Numbered from the stretch's first letter, positions 26,145 to 36,170 are shown. The stretch: DNA of 64,000 nucleotides from Flavobacteriales bacterium UBA6057 (GCA_002428995.1 DIYJ01000006.1:278151-342150), one strand, 5' to 3'. The notes: a model not told the origin generated them from the sequence alone. Translations and numbers: made by a program.

Positions 26145-27086
26145 ATGATCTTACAGTATTCAGAGCGAAGGTGGCAACGCATCTACGGTGTGATCTTCTT
26201 CAATTTGAAAAACATTGCGTGGTTTTTCGCGCTGGCCATCACTGCTTATGTCTTCTACAACATTCTGGGCATTGAGGAAGTCGCATTGCCTCTGGCTCCG
26301 GTCAGTATTACAGGTGTTGGTCTGGCGATATTTCTCGGTTTTAGAAACAGCTCTGCCTACGATCGATGGTGGGAGGCCCGGAAGATCTGGGGAGGAATTG
26401 TGAATTACAGCCGTTCATGGGCCATGCTCGTCACCAGCTTCATCGCTCCTTCTGAGGAACTCTCGGAAACCGAGGTAAAAGCCTTTCACAAGCGCCTGGT
26501 TTACCGGCATATCGCCTGGTTGTATGCCTTGTCCATGCATCTTCGCAAAGACATGGACACCAGCGTGCTCAAGCCTTTCCTGGAGGCGGCCGAGTTTGAA
26601 AAGCTTCAGGGTTTCAAAAACATTCCTGCTCAACTGATCAATATCCAGTCGAAGGAATTGGAAACGGCATGGAAAAAAGGAAGCACCAACCAATTCCGAC
26701 ACAGCGATCTGAACCAGGTATTGGTTGAATTCTACAACCTTCAAGGAAAAGGGGAGCGGATCAAAAACACGGTGTTCCCCTATTACTACAACTTCTTCAC
26801 ACGGCTTTTCCTAAACCTCTTCCTCATCATTCTTCCCTTTTCGTTGGTAGATACCATGAGCTGGGCCTACATCCCTGTAAGCGCTGCAATTTCTTTCGTA
26901 TTCCACATTCTCGAAAAGTCAGGAACCATTACGGAAGAGCCCTTTGAGGGACGCGCTGCGGATACACCGATGACCACCTTGTGCAGGACGATTGAGATTG
27001 ATCTTCGGCAGATGCTCGGGGAAACAGATTTGCCAGAACCAATGAAGCCCAAGTATACAAGCTTCAATGCAGCATACCTGGACTAA
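26145..27086 (+). CDS. Bestrophin-like membrane channel (UPF0187/YneE family)
   Basis: 313 residues. N-terminal pore segments: WFFALAITAYVFYNIL (about 26-41), then the family signature GLAIFLGFRNSSAYDRWWEARKIWG, given as positions 58-82, and later FSLVDTMSWAYIPVSAAISFVFHILE (about 230-255). Prokaryotic bestrophin homologues form pentameric ion channels; some conduct sodium or other cations. It is followed after 32 nt by the SDR gene on the same strand. Confidence 0.92.
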   Translation: MILQYSERRWQRIYGVIFFNLKNIAWFFALAITAYVFYNILGIEEVALPLAPVSITGVGLAIFLGFRNSSAYDRWWEARKIWGGIVNYSRSWAMLVTSFIAPSEELSETEVKAFHKRLVYRHIAWLYALSMHLRKDMDTSVLKPFLEAAEFEKLQGFKNIPAQLINIQSKELETAWKKGSTNQFRHSDLNQVLVEFYNLQGKGERIKNTVFPYYYNFFTRLFLNLFLIILPFSLVDTMSWAYIPVSAAISFVFHILEKSGTITEEPFEGRAADTPMTTLCRTIEIDLRQMLGETDLPEPMKPKYTSFNAAYLD

Positions 27087-27118
27087 AACACTTACGAACA
27101 GATTATTATTTCAACAAA

Positions 27119-27811
27119 ATGAATGCATTAGTTACAGGTGCTAACAAGGGCCTAGGCTTAGAGACCGTTCGCCAATTGGCTCAGAAAGGATACCACGTTA
27201 TCCTCACAGCGCGCGACAACCAAAAGGGGCAAAAAGCCTTGGATCTGCTGCAGGCGGAAGGGCTCGATGTTCGGTTTTTGAAACTGGATGTGAGTGATGA
27301 CAGCTCGATTCACTCCCTGGCTGATCAACTCAAAGCTGAGGCCATCACCTTGGACGTACTCATCAATAATGCCGGCATTCACTACGACACTTTTCAGCAG
27401 GCGCAATCACCTGACTTTGCCATTGTAGACGAGGCATTTGCTGTCAACTTCACGGGAGCCTGGAAGCTTACCGTAGCCTTGCTTCCGTTTCTCCGGAAAG
27501 CCGACCTGCCCAGAATTGTGAATGTGACCAGCGGAGCAGGCGGACTCATTGGCATGACCGGTGGCACACCTGCCTACAGTGCATCGAAGGCGGCTCTTAA
27601 TGTATTGACCATTAAGCTTTCTGCTGAACTGGAATCGGAAGGCTTCAAAGTGAATTCTGTTTGCCCAGGCTGGGTGCGTACCGATATGGGAGGATCTGCT
27701 GCACCGAGGAGTGTCGCAGAAGGAGCTCAGAGCATTGTATGGGCCGCAGACCTTGACAAAGACGGTCCAACAGGCGGTTTTTACCGAGATGGCCAGCGTA
27801 TCGACTGGTAG
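27119..27811 (+). CDS. Short-chain dehydrogenase/reductase
   Basis: 230 residues, classical SDR. The cofactor motif is TGANKGLG (6-13), followed by NNAG (83-86) and the catalytic S138, Y153 and K157 (YSASK). The sequence pattern ANKGLGLETVRQLA and the ending resemble carbonyl-reductase-like SDRs that use NADPH. The substrate is not evident. It probably shares a transcript with the bestrophin gene. Confidence 0.92.
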   Translation: MNALVTGANKGLGLETVRQLAQKGYHVILTARDNQKGQKALDLLQAEGLDVRFLKLDVSDDSSIHSLADQLKAEAITLDVLINNAGIHYDTFQQAQSPDFAIVDEAFAVNFTGAWKLTVALLPFLRKADLPRIVNVTSGAGGLIGMTGGTPAYSASKAALNVLTIKLSAELESEGFKVNSVCPGWVRTDMGGSAAPRSVAEGAQSIVWAADLDKDGPTGGFYRDGQRIDW

Positions 27812-27936
27812 ATGCCTTCCATTTTTGAGCCTGCGATTGCTATCTTTGAAGCTTCAAGAAAACAGATCGTGAGCATTTCTAATTGTCCCGATCGGGCTGC
27901 TCGCGACACTTAACGAGGGAAAACACAAACGTTTAC

Positions 27937-28227
27937 ATGGGTAGATCACAGCACACATTTCAAAAAAGGCAAAGAGAAAAAGCAAAAGCAAAGAAGAAAC
28001 TAGACAAAATGGAGGAGCGCGAAAAGCGCAAGGAGATTAAAGAGGAGAGCGGAGGTCTTGAAATAGACTGGAGCAGTGCCCCAACTGAAAAAACGCTGTT
28101 AGCAAACGACATCGATCCAAAAGAACTGGAAGGCAACCAAGAAGAAGAGGGTTCTGAAAACGAAACTAAGGCTGAAGGAGAAGCTGGAGCTGACGGTTCA
28201 GCCAATTCGACTAATAAAAGCGCATGA
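27937..28227 (+). CDS. Small highly charged Lys/Glu-rich protein
   Basis: The ATG at 27937 (MGRSQHTFQKRQREKAKAKK) gives 96 residues; an upstream in-frame ATG exists at 27883 but lies in a leader-like stretch. Residues 1-40 are a basic coiled coil of a type seen ahead of cold-shock domains in Bacteroidota (MGRSQxTFxKR). Here no cold-shock domain follows, only an acidic low-complexity tail (75-96). Nucleic-acid binding is possible. The stop overlaps the SPFH gene by 4 nt. Confidence 0.75.
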   Translation: MGRSQHTFQKRQREKAKAKKKLDKMEEREKRKEIKEESGGLEIDWSSAPTEKTLLANDIDPKELEGNQEEEGSENETKAEGEAGADGSANSTNKSA

Positions 28228-29033
28228 ACATCCCTAGAAATCTGATCACGCTGGGAGTGGTGGCACTGTTCATCGTGCTGCTGTTGGCAAAGTCAGCGAC
28301 TACGATTGGCTCAGGTACGGCAGGCGTGCTCTACAAGCGCTTTGGAGGCGGTGTAGACACCACGCAAACTTTGGGAGAAGGATTTCACATTATAGCTCCC
28401 TGGAACACTGTGTTTGTCTACGAAGTTCGTCAGCAAGATGTGTTCGAGGAAATGACCGTGCTTTCGTCCAACGGATTGGACATCAAGCTGGAAGCCTCTG
28501 TTTGGTTTGAACCGAACTACTCCCAGTTGGCGCTCTTGCACAAGAAGAAGGGCGAGAACTACGTAGAACGGATCATCAAACCCGCGATGCGCTCTGCCAC
28601 CCGAAGTGTAGTAGGACGCTACACACCGGAGCAGATTTATTCCAGCAAGCGAGATGCCATTCAGCAGGAGATTTATGAGGAAACCAAGAGTGTGGTAGCA
28701 GATCAATACGTTCAGCTCAACAGCGTGCTGGTAAGAGATGTGACCCTGCCCGCGACCATCAAGGATGCGATTGAGCGAAAGCTGCGCCAGGAGCAGGAAT
28801 CGCTGGAGTATGAATTCAGATTGGAGAAAGCCCGAAAAGAAGCGGAGCGTCAGCGCATCGAATCAGAAGGTAAGGCAAAAGCTAACGAGATTCTCAGCGC
28901 ATCCTTGACGGATAAAATTCTGCGAGAGAAAGGCATCGAAGCCACCTTGAAGTTGGCAGATTCCCCTAATTCTAAAGTGATCATGATTGGTGGAGGAGAT
29001 GACGGCATGCCGATCATCTTGAATGCTGACTAA
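28224..29033 (+). CDS. SPFH/prohibitin-family membrane protein
   Basis: 269 residues. One N-terminal helix (about 7-25), then a prohibitin/SPFH domain (30-190): GTAGVLYKRFGGGVDTTQTLGEGFHIIAPW, cited as residues about 33-62. A charged coiled coil (190-235, EFRLEKARKEAERQRIESEG) follows, then a Gly-rich tail. It should assemble into large membrane rings that scaffold proteases or other membrane proteins. It is coupled to the small charged gene by ATGA. Confidence 0.92.
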   Translation: MNIPRNLITLGVVALFIVLLLAKSATTIGSGTAGVLYKRFGGGVDTTQTLGEGFHIIAPWNTVFVYEVRQQDVFEEMTVLSSNGLDIKLEASVWFEPNYSQLALLHKKKGENYVERIIKPAMRSATRSVVGRYTPEQIYSSKRDAIQQEIYEETKSVVADQYVQLNSVLVRDVTLPATIKDAIERKLRQEQESLEYEFRLEKARKEAERQRIESEGKAKANEILSASLTDKILREKGIEATLKLADSPNSKVIMIGGGDDGMPIILNAD

Positions 29034-29055
29034 TCACGAACTAAGTTTCAATACG

Positions 29056-29084
29056 AAAGGCGAGTCCAATGGCTCGCCTTTTTT
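29056..29084 (+). terminator. Intrinsic terminator
   Basis: Perfect 9-bp stem AAAGGCGAG / CTCGCCTTT (29056-29064 and 29073-29081) with an 8-nt loop and T-run 29079-29084, 23 nt after the SPFH stop. Confidence 0.92.
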
Positions 29085-29175
29085 CGTTCTGGCGCTTGGT
29101 GTATCAGAGGATTTTGAACTGGCTGGGGCCTATGCGACTAGTATTCATGATGAGCCAGCCCAAACCGAAGTATCG

Positions 29176-31323
29176 CTAGCGCACCAAAAACCTACCTGAG
29201 GTATTTACAGGGCCGCTGGCACGATAGAAGTACATTCCTGGTGAAAGCTGATCAATGGATATACTTGTAACCTCAGCAGAAACCTTGGTTTCATGTAAGC
29301 GCTTTCCTGCAACATCAAAAATGCTGAACGTCACTGATGCACCTTGGTGGGCCGGGGAGAGTTGCACAAACAACTGATCTTCAGCAGGATTCGGGAACAC
29401 TTGCACGGACGCATCCAGGTTCAAGTCCTCCATTCCGACAACGGGAGGAGGTGGGGGTGGAGGCAGGGTTTCGCTTTCGAATTTTCTTCTGAGCATCACA
29501 CCCTCACGCAGACCCACGTAAACGTATTCTGAAGTACGTGCGAAATCGAGCAGTCTGTCATCGTAATAACTATCAAGCTCCCAGCTTTGACCACCGTCAT
29601 TTGAAATACCGATGCGGTGATTGTAGGCATTCTCAAACAACCCTAAGATCGTTTCTGAGCCAACTTCCTCCACATCCACCAGTTCTGCCATGAAAGAGGC
29701 CTGTCCGAGCGTATCCCAGCCCAGCGCATCATCCTGAAATTGGACGAGGTAGGGAGAGTACAAATCGTTCGCGGCCAGCATTCCTTCCTTTCCGGGATAC
29801 ATGACCTGCACCACCTGAGTCGCATATGTTGAGCAACATCCCAATGCAATGGAGTCGGCTTCTTGCCAGCTCATCCCACCATCAATGGAACGCCACCACG
29901 CCATCTTGTTGCCCATGATCTGGAAGGAATTGAGTCGAGAAGCCGCATAGATGGTATCCGCAGAGCGAAGCTGCACGATTGGATTCACCCAGTCCAGCTT
30001 ATTGGTGGCAAAGGACCATGACTGACCACCATCATTGGTCGTAATGGCAAAAAGGGTGTCTTTCTGCTTAATGATCTGTGAATAGATCAATGTCCCACGC
30101 TGCTCATCGTCAAAATGCAGATACAGGTTGTTCATAATGTCACCATTGAGTGAACCATTGTAGTGAACTGCCACCTGCTCCGAATCGATGGGCAGCTCTG
30201 TCCATGACAGCCCGGCATCTGTGGTTTTGAAAACCCGTGGAAAGAGTATTTGATCTGCTTTTGGACCTCGCCATCCAGTGCTGTCGATGCTGTTGGAATC
30301 AATCGCATGGTCAGCAGTTGCGAAAAAGCCAATACTGTCTGTGATGAAATGCGTGGTGAAGCTTCTGCTTCCGTTGTTAGGCACCTGCACATCGCTCCAT
30401 GAAGCCCCTTCATCATGTGTTTTGACCAGCGAAAAAGGGAACTCGCAATGAACGTAACCGGTTTGATCATCCGGGAAATCAATATTGATGATGTGAAGGC
30501 TGTCTGGAAAGTTCACCGGCTCCCAGAGGTCGTTCTTGTGAGGATAGCCAGCAGAAGCACAGGAAGTGGAGAACGGCTGAAGATTCCATCTTTCAGGCTC
30601 ACTAGTAACGATCGTCTGTGCCGTTTGCTGAAGGGTCAGCGCATCGGATGCAGAAATGCCGGTCGGGTTCCAGGCACCTTCAGGGCTTTCCTGATACATG
30701 CAGGCATAAAACACACATGCTGCCAGATAGCTCCCGGCCAGATTCGGGTGAGATAAGTCTTGACTGTGCAACGGAATACTCGGGTAGTTTTCAATGACGT
30801 GACGCCATGCTTCGCCCACGGGAGCTACACCAGAATTGATCACACGACCCATCTCTTCGTAGTTAGCGCTTACATCGGATTGCATATCCAGGTATTCCTG
30901 CGGACTGTCGTTGTAGCCCCACGTCATAAACAGCAGCGCTTGATGACAAGTATCCTTAAGCTTACTCAGGTGCTGCAAATGCTCTGCTGCCGCAAAATTG
31001 CTGGCACGGTGCTGATTCTCACTGCTCGGTGTGATGGCCAGTTCTGCACTCTGGCCCTGTAGAATCATGTAATCGTAAGCAGCATTCTCCACCAAGTTCA
31101 GCGATGCCGGATTCTGAGCATGACCGTTCAGGGTGTGGCCACCCGGGGTGTTTTGCTGTGATGAAAAGGTGTTTCCCTTAGATTGAGCGATTTGCTGAAT
31201 CAACGAGGGCATATCGTTCGAGTAGGTATAGCTATTGCCGATGAAAATAGCAGAGCGATGCTGCTGTCCAAGGCACGTAGTTGCTGTTAGAACAGCAAGA
31301 AAGAGTAGTGGTCGTAAGAACAT
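29176..31323 (-). CDS. Secreted SGNH-like hydrolase fused to a BNR propeller, T9SS sorting domain
   Basis: 715 residues. Signal peptide 1-20 (CLGQQ end). Residues 24-230 are SGNH-like: IFIGNSYTYSNDMPSL (nucleophile S31), a GQSAE block and the late DLSHPNLAGSYLAA carrying the Asp/His pair. Residues 260-610 form a sialidase/BNR or YCF48-like propeller with recurrent KTHDEGASW, KTTDAGLSW and TTNDGGQSW. A PPPPPPP linker precedes the T9SS type A domain (VFPNPAEDQL..., last 80 residues). It is probably a surface-exposed esterase; the target is unknown. Confidence 0.87.
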   Translation of the reverse strand: MFLRPLLFLAVLTATTCLGQQHRSAIFIGNSYTYSNDMPSLIQQIAQSKGNTFSSQQNTPGGHTLNGHAQNPASLNLVENAAYDYMILQGQSAELAITPSSENQHRASNFAAAEHLQHLSKLKDTCHQALLFMTWGYNDSPQEYLDMQSDVSANYEEMGRVINSGVAPVGEAWRHVIENYPSIPLHSQDLSHPNLAGSYLAACVFYACMYQESPEGAWNPTGISASDALTLQQTAQTIVTSEPERWNLQPFSTSCASAGYPHKNDLWEPVNFPDSLHIINIDFPDDQTGYVHCEFPFSLVKTHDEGASWSDVQVPNNGSRSFTTHFITDSIGFFATADHAIDSNSIDSTGWRGPKADQILFPRVFKTTDAGLSWTELPIDSEQVAVHYNGSLNGDIMNNLYLHFDDEQRGTLIYSQIIKQKDTLFAITTNDGGQSWSFATNKLDWVNPIVQLRSADTIYAASRLNSFQIMGNKMAWWRSIDGGMSWQEADSIALGCCSTYATQVVQVMYPGKEGMLAANDLYSPYLVQFQDDALGWDTLGQASFMAELVDVEEVGSETILGLFENAYNHRIGISNDGGQSWELDSYYDDRLLDFARTSEYVYVGLREGVMLRRKFESETLPPPPPPPVVGMEDLNLDASVQVFPNPAEDQLFVQLSPAHQGASVTFSIFDVAGKRLHETKVSAEVTSISIDQLSPGMYFYRASGPVNTSGRFLVR

Positions 31324-31526
31324 AGAATGAAGGTATTACAATCCACTCCTATAGACGTAAGAGCTTTCATTAATGAGCCTTCGGTCATAAAAGCCAGTCA
31401 AATGGCATATAAGCTTTTGCAAGAAGCAACCGTACCGAAGCGAATTTTAACCGACACCACCATTGCTGGTGAACCATACAGACTTATTACCTTGTGAAAT
31501 ACTAAACCGCCTAATCCTTTCCGATC

Positions 31527-32066
31527 ATGAAAAAAGCCTGTTTTGCCCTGATCGTCATCTTTCTGTTCAATTCATGTGATAAGCTGGCCATCGATCGCGA
31601 TGACGTGGTGCGCTTCGATTATCAGGTGAGCGCCAATGAAGACTCTTTTGAGCTGAGCAATGAAATTGTGAACCCTTACGACACGGAAGAGCTCAAACGC
31701 TACAAGGACGAACGGGATAAGATCAAGGAATTTGAAATCTACCGGATTGAATTCAGAATGTTCTCTTTCCGCGCGGATAACGACAGCACCCGAATCAATG
31801 GCACTGCTAATCTCACCAGCAATGCCGGCACCACCTTCGAGATGGAGCTCTTTGAGGTTGGAAACGAATACAAAGACTCAGAGAACCACGAGGTTCATCG
31901 CTTAACAGCAGACGGAGTGGAAGGAGCTGAAGCCTACGATAAGCTGGCTCAGGAACTGGTGGAGGCCGATCAGTTCACAATAAACACGGGAAACCTCTCC
32001 GGAATAGTCGATTCGCTGGACTGCGAGGCCAGCGTCTACATTCACTACAGAATCAAGGCACAGTAG
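31527..32066 (+). CDS. Predicted lipoprotein of unknown function
   Basis: 179 residues. Lipoprotein signal with lipobox LFNSC and lipidated C17 (MKKACFALIVIFLFNSCDK). The rest is soluble and acid-rich with a beta-strand-like pattern; I recognise no domain. It is flanked by two outward T9SS genes on the other strand and is probably a single-gene unit. Confidence 0.85.
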   Translation: MKKACFALIVIFLFNSCDKLAIDRDDVVRFDYQVSANEDSFELSNEIVNPYDTEELKRYKDERDKIKEFEIYRIEFRMFSFRADNDSTRINGTANLTSNAGTTFEMELFEVGNEYKDSENHEVHRLTADGVEGAEAYDKLAQELVEADQFTINTGNLSGIVDSLDCEASVYIHYRIKAQ

Positions 32067-32099
32067 CAAACGAATCCATTTTTTAGCTGTTTCAAAAGG

Positions 32100-34505
32100 C
32101 TATTGCTTCAGCACTTTGAGCTGCTGATCACCAACTCTCAGATAGTATACTCCGGCAGTCAGGGAACTCATGTCAAGGATCATGACGTTGTCTCGAGAAG
32201 GCATTGATGTTATTCGGTTGCTCACATCCTGGCCTAAGGCATTCAAAAGTTGTAGGGGAGCATCCCAGGCGGCTTCGGCCTGCAAGTAGAGGCGGTCATG
32301 GACGGGATTTGGATAGAATCGGATGCTTCCGCTGATGTCATAGTGAATCACCCGAACCTCAGAGTATGAGGACGAACCATCCAGATCAATTTGCTTCAAT
32401 CGATAATACGACCAACCGAGGTAGGGGGAAGGATCCACTCCATGATAGTCGATCTGCACAGAACTATTGAGTGCTCCTGGCTGCCTGAGGACTTCGGTCC
32501 ATTGATTCAAGTCTGTACTCTTTTCGACCACAAACAACTCATTCATCCGCTCACTTGCCGTAGACCAGTTCAGGTTCACCTGATCACCTTCCAGCGTGGC
32601 CTGAAAGTCGATCAACTCAATGGGAAGCACACCACCGCCTGTCAAACCAATGATGAACTCAGTATTCTGAGCTGTGGCTGTTAGCGAGTTTTCTACAGCA
32701 TTGAGTGATGCTGAAACATCTGACCAGGAAGCGGCAGCGTTGTCAGCGCGTGTAAACAATCGAAGGTTGGCTTCTACCTGCACCATTGTTCCTTCCCAGG
32801 CATCATTCCCATCATAGAAATAGGTTCCCGTGTAGGTGGGCGATGTCCCCTCGACCTTCCAGACTCCGTAGTAAGTGTTGTTGTCACCCAGGCCAGTTAT
32901 ACCCGTGGTAGAGCTCGGTACATCGGTAACGCTGTAAATATGAAACCCCTCAGGGTCACCCGTGAAGGAGCTCACCCTGAATGAATCAGCTTGCGCGGAA
33001 GCCATGTAGAGTTCAAAGCCCGTGTAGTCGCACGTATGATCAGCATCTACCCAATCTGAAGCTGCATTCATATTGGTAAGGCTTCCGTTATTTCCACTGA
33101 TGGCATCAGCTATGGTGGTGGAGTTCACCAATTCATCCAAGCGCCAGTATCCAATCAACCCACTTTCATCGCCTTCCAGCGAGCGGCACATGTCGTTGAC
33201 AATCTCGTTGGCTGTTCGTGCATAGTTCCAAACCCGAACTTCATCAATGCGCCCCGTGAACTCATGAGGAGAACCTCCCGGGATGTGACCACCTCCAAGC
33301 CTCAGATTGTTCGAATTGTTGATGATGTTGGAAGAACCATTGGACGCCTGTGAATCATCTAAAACACCGTCTTGGTAAATGATCAGGTTAGTTCCATCGT
33401 AGGTGGCTGCTACGTGGGTCCATGTATTCAGCGTTGGCTGTGTACCAATCAAAGTATTATCAGAACCATTGTCGATGTAAAACGCCAAACCACCCGTAGA
33501 AACCGTCAGGCCGATGTTATCGTCTCCTGATCCGCTTTTGTGAATGATAGCACCTTCATTAGAGTTGTGTCCGCTTGGAGAAGCCTTTGTGGGAACAGCA
33601 GTAGGGTAGATCCAGGCCTCAACCGTCACCTCGCTCAAGCCATCAATCAACACATCACCGATGTCTACGTAGTCGTCAGAACCATCAAACTCAAGGGCAT
33701 TGCCACCCCAGTCACCGATGTAAGCATAAATACTCTCATCTCCCATAGGAGCCCCAGATGTTACCACATCATCAGAAGCCATGTTTGTCATGGTGCCATC
33801 CAGATTGTTCGAGGTCAAATCCGGGACGTTGTTTGCTCCTGTGCTCGCACCATCAAAATTCCAGTAGCCTACCAAACCTGACTCTGATCCAGTGAGTTTT
33901 GCACACATGAACTCCCTTACTTCTTGCTCAGTTCTGGCTACGTTCCAGATCCGTACATCGTCAATCCGTCCGTTGAAAAAGCGGTTGGTACCGGCCGTGC
34001 CAATGGTCAGATCATCTGCTGTAGTTCTGATTTGAGTATTGCCTGTAATAGAGGCAGAAGCTTCCAATAGACCGTCTACATAGAGAGCCGCAAAGTTTCC
34101 GTCATTGCTGTAGACTCCGGCTACATGGTGCCACTCTCCATCATCGTAGTTGGGGACACTTTGAGATCGTGCCTGTTGCAGATTATTACCACCGTCAATG
34201 AATCGAAAGGCAATGTCATCAGGGTCTGTCACATCCTTGATAAAGATGCCATACGCGCCATTGGAGCCATTATTAAGCCCCTTGGCCACCGCCCGGGGGA
34301 AGTTATTGTTGGAACTTTCGCCTTCGAGTAGAAACCAGAACTCAATGGTGATTTCATCCTGAATGTCCAGAGCTGCTGCATCACTGATGCTCACAAAGTC
34401 GTCAGTGCCATCAAAATCAAGGGCATTGCCCGAGCCTTGTGACTTTACGCCAGAGGACATCGCAAGCAGAAACAGCAGGCTAATAGCGAATCGTACAGAA
34501 AACAA
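32100..34505 (-). CDS. Secreted protein with two LamG domains and T9SS sorting domain
   Basis: 801 residues. The only suitable start is TTG at 34505, giving the signal peptide FSVRFAISLLFLLAMSSGVKSQG. Two concanavalin/LamG domains: 27-220 (GNALDFDGTDDFVSI ... DDVRIWNVARTEQEV) and 265-460 (GNALEFDGSDDYVDI ... DEVRVWNYARTANEI). A linker, an Ig-like segment and the YPNPVHDRLYL type A sorting domain follow. LamG modules bind carbohydrate or protein; no catalytic site is seen. Use of TTG is an oddity. Confidence 0.87.
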   Translation of the reverse strand: MFSVRFAISLLFLLAMSSGVKSQGSGNALDFDGTDDFVSISDAAALDIQDEITIEFWFLLEGESSNNNFPRAVAKGLNNGSNGAYGIFIKDVTDPDDIAFRFIDGGNNLQQARSQSVPNYDDGEWHHVAGVYSNDGNFAALYVDGLLEASASITGNTQIRTTADDLTIGTAGTNRFFNGRIDDVRIWNVARTEQEVREFMCAKLTGSESGLVGYWNFDGASTGANNVPDLTSNNLDGTMTNMASDDVVTSGAPMGDESIYAYIGDWGGNALEFDGSDDYVDIGDVLIDGLSEVTVEAWIYPTAVPTKASPSGHNSNEGAIIHKSGSGDDNIGLTVSTGGLAFYIDNGSDNTLIGTQPTLNTWTHVAATYDGTNLIIYQDGVLDDSQASNGSSNIINNSNNLRLGGGHIPGGSPHEFTGRIDEVRVWNYARTANEIVNDMCRSLEGDESGLIGYWRLDELVNSTTIADAISGNNGSLTNMNAASDWVDADHTCDYTGFELYMASAQADSFRVSSFTGDPEGFHIYSVTDVPSSTTGITGLGDNNTYYGVWKVEGTSPTYTGTYFYDGNDAWEGTMVQVEANLRLFTRADNAAASWSDVSASLNAVENSLTATAQNTEFIIGLTGGGVLPIELIDFQATLEGDQVNLNWSTASERMNELFVVEKSTDLNQWTEVLRQPGALNSSVQIDYHGVDPSPYLGWSYYRLKQIDLDGSSSYSEVRVIHYDISGSIRFYPNPVHDRLYLQAEAAWDAPLQLLNALGQDVSNRITSMPSRDNVMILDMSSLTAGVYYLRVGDQQLKVLKQ

Positions 34506-34787
34506 ATGATGATAGGTAGGTCAGCCAAAGTTACGGATCGATTGAAAACACTATCGCGACAAATGACTGTACAAGAACAGGGCATTCTTGCGCGCAGATG
34601 AAAACCTTCACGCTTTGTAGAATCCTACTCTTAAAAAAACGTCCTGTTATAATTAAAAATAACCCTTTGCAGTGATTCCCTAAAACTAACTCTTCAACTA
34701 TGTTTGCCTCTGCGACATCGCATTTAACGTTATCCGTTTAGAATCAATACCAATCAAATACTTCATTCACCAAAAACCCAATTGACC
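34506..34787 (+). promoter_or_regulatory. Leader of the tyrosinase cassette
   Basis: 282 nt between divergent genes. It holds TATGTTTG (34699-34706), a match to the Bacteroidota -7 box TAnnTTTG, and an AT-rich stretch at 34633-34662. TTTG at 34666-34669 is farther upstream than the usual -33 spacing, so the promoter is tentative. Confidence 0.35.
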
Positions 34788-36170
34788 ATGCGCGAAAGAA
34801 AAAACGTGTACGAACTTCCTCCGGGAGACACCACTCTGGAATGGTATGCCAAAGCCGTTGCCAATATGAAGAGTCGTCCCACTACAGATCCAACCAGCTG
34901 GAATTACCAAGGTGCTATTCACGGATTCAATGCTGGTAATCCTTTCTGGGCCGGGGCGCCACCCTTGCCACCAGAAAGTGAACAGCTCGAGTTCTGGAAG
35001 CGCTGCCAGCACTCCACATGGTTCTTTCTTCCATGGCACCGAATGTATTTGGCGTATTTCGAGCAGATTGTTTTAAGCGTAGTTGTAGAGCTAGGCGGTC
35101 CAGCTGATTGGGCTCTGCCTTTCTGGAACTACAGCGACACCACCAACCCTCATGCACTCGATATTCCTCCAGCCTTTACTGATCCTCAAGATGGAAGCAA
35201 TCCACTTTGGATTCCAGGTCGCGTGAACAACGCCTTGACCCCATATGATGTAGGCTTAGGCTCTCTCAACATTGTTCCATTTGTAGGTTCCATCCCGCAA
35301 GGATTTGGCGGTCGTGAGACCGCGTTTAACCACGGTGGCGGCCCTTTTGGCGGACTCGAACAAACACCTCACAACCTAGTGCATGTGCGTATTGGTGGAG
35401 CCATGGGTAACCCTCAGACTGCTGCCCTGGATCCCATTTTCTGGCTGCATCATGCCAACATTGATCGCCTCTGGCAGGTGTGGATAAACATGGGAGGCGG
35501 CAGGACTAATCCCAGCCAAGCCAGTTGGTTGAACTACCGATTCCGATTCCACGATGCCGACCGCAATAAGGTAAGCATGAGTTGCGAAGAGGTATTGGAC
35601 ACCAGAACCATACTTGGGGGATACACCTATCAGGGAGTTCCCGCTCAGGCACCACAACCCATGCTGATGCGCGCGGCTGCACCCGCAGAAGCCGCTATGC
35701 CTTTGGAGGTAGTAGCTGCAGACAATGAGGTAAAACCTCTAGGTGATGGCGTCACCGATCTTTCTCTGAACCTTGGAAGTGCCCAGGAAAAGCAGAAAGC
35801 CAATTTGCGGACCATGGCACGGGCCGTTCAGGTTCCGCAATCTGCCTACTTACTGTTTGAAAACATCACAGGCAAGGGAGTTCCGCCCGTTTACAACGTT
35901 TACCTGAACCTTCCCAATGAAAAGGAAATGGATGAAGAATACCTGGCCGGTTCCATGGGCTTCTTCGGTATTGAGGAAGCGTCCACACCGGGCACTCACT
36001 CGGACGGTTCTGGAATTCAGTACGTGCTGGACGTGGGCCCATTGCTCAACAAGCTGAGAAGCCAGTCAAACTGGGACGAATCTAAACTAAGTGTTCGCCT
36101 GATGGCTACGGGAGCAATGCCCGAAGACGCCTCAGTGAGCGTAGGTCGGATCAGTCTCTACAGTGAATGA
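34788..36170 (+). CDS. Tyrosinase / polyphenol oxidase-family copper enzyme
   Basis: 460 residues from the ATG at 34788; TTG at 34782 is in frame but weaker. A type-3 copper centre is complete: CuA H45, H75 and H84 (HSTWFFLPWHRMYLAYFE), CuB H195 and H199 (TPHNLVHVRIGG) and H221/H222 (DPIFWLHHANIDRLW). C73 precedes the second CuA His and may form a Cys-His thioether as in fungal and plant enzymes. Residues about 350-460 are a C-terminal domain like the plant PPO KFDV domain (NVYLN, EYLAGS, DVGPLL). There is no signal peptide, so it is probably cytoplasmic or leaderless-exported. It oxidises phenols or diphenols to quinones. The stop overlaps the DUF2182 gene by 4 nt. Confidence 0.93.
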   Translation: MRERKNVYELPPGDTTLEWYAKAVANMKSRPTTDPTSWNYQGAIHGFNAGNPFWAGAPPLPPESEQLEFWKRCQHSTWFFLPWHRMYLAYFEQIVLSVVVELGGPADWALPFWNYSDTTNPHALDIPPAFTDPQDGSNPLWIPGRVNNALTPYDVGLGSLNIVPFVGSIPQGFGGRETAFNHGGGPFGGLEQTPHNLVHVRIGGAMGNPQTAALDPIFWLHHANIDRLWQVWINMGGGRTNPSQASWLNYRFRFHDADRNKVSMSCEEVLDTRTILGGYTYQGVPAQAPQPMLMRAAAPAEAAMPLEVVAADNEVKPLGDGVTDLSLNLGSAQEKQKANLRTMARAVQVPQSAYLLFENITGKGVPPVYNVYLNLPNEKEMDEEYLAGSMGFFGIEEASTPGTHSDGSGIQYVLDVGPLLNKLRSQSNWDESKLSVRLMATGAMPEDASVSVGRISLYSE

